From positions 1 to 17,682 of the forward strand of contig CAKPDJ010000028.1 of NCBI GenBank assembly GCA_934148875.1: DNA of 17,682 bases, given 5' to 3'. Of this stretch, positions 14,158 to 17,682 are shown one piece after another. Both the position numbers and the translations under genes were made by a program. The notes beneath the pieces were generated by a model that was not told the origin of the DNA, did no database searches, and saw only the letters and a list, made by a program, of their open reading frames with translations. Each line of letters begins with the position of its first letter. Position 1 is the first letter of the stretch. The DNA comes from an uncultured Bacilli bacterium (GTDB lineage Bacteria > Bacillota_I > Bacilli_A > RF39 > UBA660).

Positions 14158-15897
14158 ATGGAAAATAAGTATATACATTTATTATATGTTCCAACAATGG
14201 CGTGCAATATGAAATGCAAATACTGTTATTTGGAAGATAATACTGTTGATGATAAATCAAGTCATACTTCTTTGGAAACACTTAAGTATGCTATTAATAA
14301 ATTAAAAAAAGAGAATGTTATTCCGTTTAATATTTCATTACATGGTGGCGAAGTAACAACGCTTTCAAAAAAAGAATTTCATGATTTGATTAAGTATATA
14401 AGTGACTACTATAATGAAAATAATAGTGTAATAACTAATGCTGGTTTTAAGGTTGGAAGACCCCATATCAAAACAAATTTATTTGGATTGGATAAACATA
14501 TAGATACCATTAAGGAATTTAATGTATCTGTTTCAGGAAGTTTAGATCTTCCACTATCACTACATGATGAATATAGGGTTACTAAAGGTGGTAATAAGAC
14601 TTTAGATAAGATTTTAAAGAATATCGAACTATTGAAAGATATTCCAAATAAGAAAAAAGTATCTTCCACAATTTTTAAAGAGCATTTTGTTCATATCAAT
14701 GAAATTATAGAAGATATTAAATTTTTACATAAAAATACGTGTCTTGACATGAATGATTTTAATTTTATGATTGGTTTTGATTATAACTCAAATGGTATTC
14801 TTCATCATATTAGTGAAGAAGAACAGTTATTATTTTATAAGAGAATGCATGAGGAATTTGATGGAACTGATTTAGATTATGGCGTAAATGGACCATGGTT
14901 TGATGAATTTGGTCCAGAATATTGTTCTAACTGTGATAATTGTGGTGAAAAATTTTTCCTACTTGAAAAAAATGGAGATATATATTCATGTGTAAGAGGA
15001 CAAAAGAATAGTAATTATTATTATGGTAATATTTATGTAAATACTGTTCAGGAAATTCTTGATACTGCATATAACAAGATATTTATTAATCATAACAAAC
15101 AACCTCTAAATAAAGAATGTATTGAATGTGGTTATTTGTATTTGTGTAAAACTGGTTGTCCTTTTGTTAAGAATAATTACAATTCTAATAAAAGTTATAC
15201 CTGCAAATTACAACAGCAAATGTATCAAGACAGAAATTATTTAAAAGATGAATATAATGATGATACTGTATATAGATATGTGTGTAAGATGAGACTAGAA
15301 GATTCAAGTGATTATATACCAAATAAAGTAGAAAGCGATTATCCAAGTTTAGATAACATTATTTCTAGTGATAGTAGTTTACAATATATTTATGATGGTA
15401 ATAGTTTTATTTTAAATGTGGATGATGAAGAATATAAATTGGAGTCACAAATTATCAAAAAAACAAGAGATTTTATATATATTACTCCTGATAGTAGTAT
15501 AAAAATATATATGAAAAAAAATTTAATAGAAGAGGTGTGTGATTATCCGGAAAACAATTCTTTGTATATTATGATATTAAGTGGTGATTTGATAACTTAT
15601 GGTGATGAGAATAGAACTAAACAAAGACATGTTAATACTACCCAAATATATAAAGGCGTTTTAGAACATATTAAATCTGATAAAGAAGATTACTATATGT
15701 ATGATATATCTAATTTGATTAAAGAATATAAAAATGAATATTCTATAGATAATGCTAATAATATATTTTTTACTACATCAGCACTTAGAGATTATCATTA
15801 TACAAAACAAAAAAATAATGCTTATTATCATATTCAAGCTATTAATTTGCCATTTCAAAATATTGAGTTTTATTATATAGATAAGGAGATGAAATAA
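14158..15897 (+). CDS. Radical SAM/SPASM enzyme, putative peptide or protein maturase
   Basis: A 579-residue enzyme. CNMKCKYCY near the start holds Cys16, Cys20 and Cys23, the CxxxCxxC motif binding the 4Fe-4S cluster that cleaves S-adenosylmethionine; SLHGGEVTT (60-68) is the GGE motif binding its amino group. A SPASM domain follows with Cys256, Cys259, Cys262 and Cys278, then CIEC-x5-C-x3-C (321, 324, 330, 334) and Cys349, enough ligands for two auxiliary Fe-S clusters. SPASM enzymes include peptide maturases that form thioether, C-C or C-O crosslinks and anaerobic sulfatase maturases. About 200 further residues (380-579) form a C-terminal region I do not recognise; no PqqD-like recognition domain is evident. 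GGAG (14147-14150) precedes the ATG by 7 bases. Its TAA overlaps the next ATG by one base, coupling it to the poly-Asn protein, which is the best candidate substrate or partner. Such an enzyme implies an anaerobic setting. Confidence 0.9.
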   Translation: MENKYIHLLYVPTMACNMKCKYCYLEDNTVDDKSSHTSLETLKYAINKLKKENVIPFNISLHGGEVTTLSKKEFHDLIKYISDYYNENNSVITNAGFKVGRPHIKTNLFGLDKHIDTIKEFNVSVSGSLDLPLSLHDEYRVTKGGNKTLDKILKNIELLKDIPNKKKVSSTIFKEHFVHINEIIEDIKFLHKNTCLDMNDFNFMIGFDYNSNGILHHISEEEQLLFYKRMHEEFDGTDLDYGVNGPWFDEFGPEYCSNCDNCGEKFFLLEKNGDIYSCVRGQKNSNYYYGNIYVNTVQEILDTAYNKIFINHNKQPLNKECIECGYLYLCKTGCPFVKNNYNSNKSYTCKLQQQMYQDRNYLKDEYNDDTVYRYVCKMRLEDSSDYIPNKVESDYPSLDNIISSDSSLQYIYDGNSFILNVDDEEYKLESQIIKKTRDFIYITPDSSIKIYMKKNLIEEVCDYPENNSLYIMILSGDLITYGDENRTKQRHVNTTQIYKGVLEHIKSDKEDYYMYDISNLIKEYKNEYSIDNANNIFFTTSALRDYHYTKQKNNAYYHIQAINLPFQNIEFYYIDKEMK

Positions 15898-16271
15898 TGA
15901 ATAACGAGGCAGTTACATATGAAGAATTAATTAGAAAAAAAAGATGTATTGATTTAACTAAACATTATAATTTAACATTAAATGATTTGGATATTATATA
16001 TAAGTTTTTAACTGATAATAAGAATGGGGTAGTTAAATGTGGTACTGATACTATTTCTTTAATTAAGAAGGGTGGGGCTAATAGTAACGATGTTGCATTA
16101 ATAAAAACAAGTTGTAATTCTAGTAATATAGATGGTATTATAATGAGTAATAGTTCATTTAAAATAATACCTCATTATACACCATCTTCTGGTAGTAATT
16201 ATAGGGGTGGTTCTTCATCTAACAACAACAATAATAACAACAATAATAATAACAACAATAATAATAGATAG
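15897..16271 (+). CDS. Small protein with a C-terminal fifteen-asparagine tail; candidate radical SAM substrate
   Basis: A 124-residue protein of no family I recognise. Residues 1-95 look folded: a helical YEELIRKKRCIDLTKHYNLTLNDLDIIYKFL segment split across 8-38, then a mixed region with Cys48 and Cys73 (a third cysteine is Cys7). Residues 96-108 are a flexible PSSGSNYRGGSSS-type linker, and 109-123 are fifteen consecutive Asn followed by a terminal Arg. No signal peptide or membrane helix. The start codon overlaps the stop of the radical SAM gene by one base, with GGAG (15885-15888) 8 bases upstream, so its expression is tied to the enzyme. A leader-like folded part plus a low-complexity tail resembles the layout of ribosomally made, radical-SAM-modified peptides, but it could instead be an accessory protein of the complex. 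Function is inference. Confidence 0.8.
   Translation: MNNEAVTYEELIRKKRCIDLTKHYNLTLNDLDIIYKFLTDNKNGVVKCGTDTISLIKKGGANSNDVALIKTSCNSSNIDGIIMSNSSFKIIPHYTPSSGSNYRGGSSSNNNNNNNNNNNNNNNR
16221..16265 (+). repeat. Three 15-bp tandem units encoding the poly-Asn tail
   Basis: The asparagine tract is three 15-bp units (16221-16235, 16236-16250, 16251-16265). The second and third are identical (AAC AAC AAT AAT AAT) and the first differs by one base (third codon AAC). Seven of fifteen codons are AAC, richer in AAC than most Asn codons nearby. The tract therefore grew by duplicating five-codon blocks, and copy number could change length in steps of five Asn without a frameshift. Confidence 0.92.
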
Positions 16272-16282
16272 GGTGTGAAGAT

Positions 16283-17296
16283 ATGGCATTAATATCTGAA
16301 AAGTTTCATAATGATAAATTAGCTAAATATAAAATAAATATTAAAACTAAATATATAGTTGGAAATAACATTTTAGAGAGAAATACTGATAACAGCTATA
16401 ATGATGATATAGAAAATGGTATAAGATGCGAAAAAAACTACTATATAAATAATAAACTTGTTCATACTGAAAAACTATTTGATTCTAGGATAGAATATAC
16501 TTTTATTAATTCATGTCAGGAAAATAATGATTACAAGTGTCCTAACTGTGGAATGATGGCTAAATTAAAAGATTTTATAAATGGTTGTCCTTATTGTGGT
16601 ACTCATTATAATATTGATTATCAAAATAAAGATTTGGGAAGTAAATATCATTATGATAGGGTACTTAGAAATACTACTTATAGAATTGTAACAGCTATAA
16701 TTGATTTAATAATTAGTATTATTTTAAGTTTTATATTTATTAAAGGCACTTCTAGAACTTTTAATAATTATGATATATATAAGGTCTTTATTTATGGTTT
16801 TATTTTATCACTAGTTTTATATTATTTTTTCTATGTTTTAGATGCTTATGTTATTCTTTCACCTATAAAGAAGTATAAGGATAAGCAAAACCAAAAACAA
16901 ATAGACTTTTGGAATAGAACTAATATTGATAAGAAAACTTTTTATAACAATTTGAATTATGAAGTGAGTAAAAAGTATTATCAAAAAGATAATATTGTTG
17001 ATTATGATATACTTGATTATTTATCATTTAATGATTTTAGTAGAAACAATAAGCTTCATGTTCAAGTAAAGGCATATGTACGAATTATTTACTATGAAAA
17101 TAATAAGCTGATTTCAAAATATATTGATGATGTGTTTGTTTTGGAAAGACACGAAAATGAAACTATGCAAATTTTGGATGGTGCAAACATTATTAAATGT
17201 CATAATTGTGGTAGTTCTATTGATGTTACTAGTGGACGTTGTGAATATTGTGATAGTGAGATTAAGTATTTACAGGAATGGATAATGGTTGATTAA
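16283..17296 (+). CDS. Membrane protein with two zinc ribbons, possibly Tim44-like
   Basis: A 337-residue protein. Parts in order: an N-terminal beta-rich region; zinc ribbon 1 with Cys86, Cys89, Cys102 and Cys105 (CPNC-x12-CPYC); two transmembrane helices (about 134-153 and 166-192); a soluble domain (about 215-295) whose ending, YIDDVFVLERHE, resembles the NTF2-fold Tim44-like domain seen with zinc ribbons in Firmicutes and Actinobacteria; and zinc ribbon 2 with Cys306, Cys309, Cys320 and Cys323 (CHNC-x10-CEYC), followed by YLQEWIMVD. The ribosome site is modest (AGGGTG, 16270-16275, overlapping the stop of the preceding gene). It is the last gene of the operon, 11 bases after the poly-Asn protein. 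Both ribbons should lie on the same side of the membrane. A role in membrane docking or export of the modified product is possible but unproven. Confidence 0.82.
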   Translation: MALISEKFHNDKLAKYKINIKTKYIVGNNILERNTDNSYNDDIENGIRCEKNYYINNKLVHTEKLFDSRIEYTFINSCQENNDYKCPNCGMMAKLKDFINGCPYCGTHYNIDYQNKDLGSKYHYDRVLRNTTYRIVTAIIDLIISIILSFIFIKGTSRTFNNYDIYKVFIYGFILSLVLYYFFYVLDAYVILSPIKKYKDKQNQKQIDFWNRTNIDKKTFYNNLNYEVSKKYYQKDNIVDYDILDYLSFNDFSRNNKLHVQVKAYVRIIYYENNKLISKYIDDVFVLERHENETMQILDGANIIKCHNCGSSIDVTSGRCEYCDSEIKYLQEWIMVD

Positions 17297-17318
17297 TATA
17301 ACTGTTTTAGATATTTTT

Positions 17319-17345
17319 AAAGGTCAAATTTGTTGACCTTTTTTT
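17319..17345 (+). terminator. Intrinsic terminator of the radical SAM operon
   Basis: AAAGGTCAA (17319-17327) pairs with TTGACCTTT (17333-17341) around a 5-base loop, followed by a run of T residues to 17345. It lies 22 bases after the stop codon and marks the end of the operon before the transposon gene. Confidence 0.88.
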
Positions 17346-17494
17346 GTATATAAGGAAAGTGCGTTTGGATTATTTTTAAATAAAAACGCCTCAATAGAAT
17401 TAAGACTACATCAGAAAAGTTAAAGTTAAAACCTTTAATCTTTTTGTTTTTTCATAAATAATTTCCTTTTTGCATACAAAATGATATATTTGCA

Positions 17495-17523
17495 TTGACA
17501 AACGTATGTTTTATTTTTATAAT
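17495..17523 (+). promoter_or_regulatory. Perfect-consensus sigma-A promoter upstream of tnpB
   Basis: TTGACA (17495-17500) and TATAAT (17518-17523) match the consensus exactly with the ideal 17-base spacing. The tnpB ATG follows 33 bases after the -10 box, with GGAGG at 17544-17548. Confidence 0.8.
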
Positions 17524-17556
17524 AGTAGGACATAACCATCAATGGAGGATATCATC

Positions 17557-17682
17557 ATGTATAAAGCTTATAAATTTAGAATGTATTTAACTGATAATCA
17601 AAAAAAATTAGTTCATAAAACATTTGGTTGTACAAGATTTGTATATAATTATTTCTTAGGTAAATGTAAGGAAAATGGTTAT
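17557..17682 (+). CDS. tnpB: IS200/IS605-family TnpB (partial, runs off the window end)
   Basis: The first 42 codons of a gene cut by the window end. The start (YKAYKFRMYLTDNQKKLVHKT, written here as residues 2-10 and onward, then FGCTRFVYNYFLG) is the characteristic N-terminal helix-turn-helix of OrfB/TnpB, the RNA-guided endonuclease of IS200/IS605-type transposons. A strong GGAGG site lies 8 bases before the ATG. No TnpA transposase gene lies upstream, so it may be a TnpB-only (IS1341-type) element or have tnpA elsewhere. The catalytic RuvC residues, zinc finger and guide-RNA end would lie beyond the window, so intactness cannot be judged. Confidence 0.9.
   Translation, partial: MYKAYKFRMYLTDNQKKLVHKTFGCTRFVYNYFLGKCKENGY

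Noticed and set aside
15897..16271. Assignment of the small protein to the known CXXX-repeat radical SAM peptide class.
   Set aside because: Only three isolated cysteines are present, with no repeated C-x-x-x pattern; the low-complexity part is asparagine.
17361..17389. GCGTTT/AAACGC hairpin as a definite transposon left end.
   Set aside because: Six base pairs with a 17-base loop is weak, and the element boundary cannot be fixed without its right end or an empty site.

Overview
The window is AT-rich DNA (by eye about 70-75% A+T) from a low-GC Gram-positive bacterium, most likely an anaerobic Bacillota lineage (Bacilli/Erysipelotrichia- or Clostridia-like). The reasons are the tRNA order (it contains Ser-fMet-Asp-Phe, an arrangement common in Firmicutes tRNA operons), CCA encoded in every tRNA gene, strong GGAGG-type ribosome sites, and protein families typical of gut Firmicutes. 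Long genes run without in-frame TGA and one gene ends in TGA, which fits genetic code 11 rather than the Mycoplasma code. I cannot name a species.

Layout. (1) 4-973: eleven tRNA genes on one strand (Thr, Tyr, Gln, Lys, Leu, Ser, fMet, Asp, Phe, Arg, Pro), closed by an intrinsic terminator. (2) 1009-1749 (-): a lone MvaI/BcnI-type (MutH-fold) restriction endonuclease-like protein, divergent from (3) 1885-2577 (+): a class I glutamine amidotransferase-like peptidase C26. (4) 2781-4751 (+): a MATE efflux pump fused to a cytidylate-kinase-like P-loop domain, with a good promoter and a terminator-like hairpin in its leader. (5) 4798-5361 (-): a TetR regulator, divergent from (6) 5541-9323 (+): an RND/MMPL transporter joined in frame to what looks like a formerly separate secreted coiled-coil protein. 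(7) 9459-11208 (+): two overlapping genes resembling the uncharacterised DUF6323 and DUF6179 families. (8) 11309-11947 (-): a membrane protein of the CmpB-like putative ABC permease family.

(9) 12166-17296 (+) is the most unusual part: a tight four-gene operon. It encodes a membrane protein with a zinc ribbon and BspA-type leucine-rich repeats, a radical SAM/SPASM enzyme with a long C-terminal extension, a 124-residue protein ending in fifteen asparagines and an arginine, and a membrane protein with two zinc ribbons and a possible Tim44-like region. Six degenerate 17-18 bp direct repeats sit immediately before the first ribosome site. The arrangement (SPASM maturase translationally coupled to a small protein with a low-complexity tail, flanked by two membrane zinc-ribbon proteins) suggests an uncharacterised peptide- or protein-modification system; this is inference. 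(10) 17557-end: the start of a TnpB gene of an IS200/IS605-type element, behind a perfect-consensus sigma-A promoter.

The window therefore combines a housekeeping tRNA operon with accessory modules: a possible defence nuclease, two efflux modules (one with a divergent TetR gene), a conserved gene pair of unknown function, and the radical SAM operon next to a transposon. No gap between genes exceeds 300 bases.
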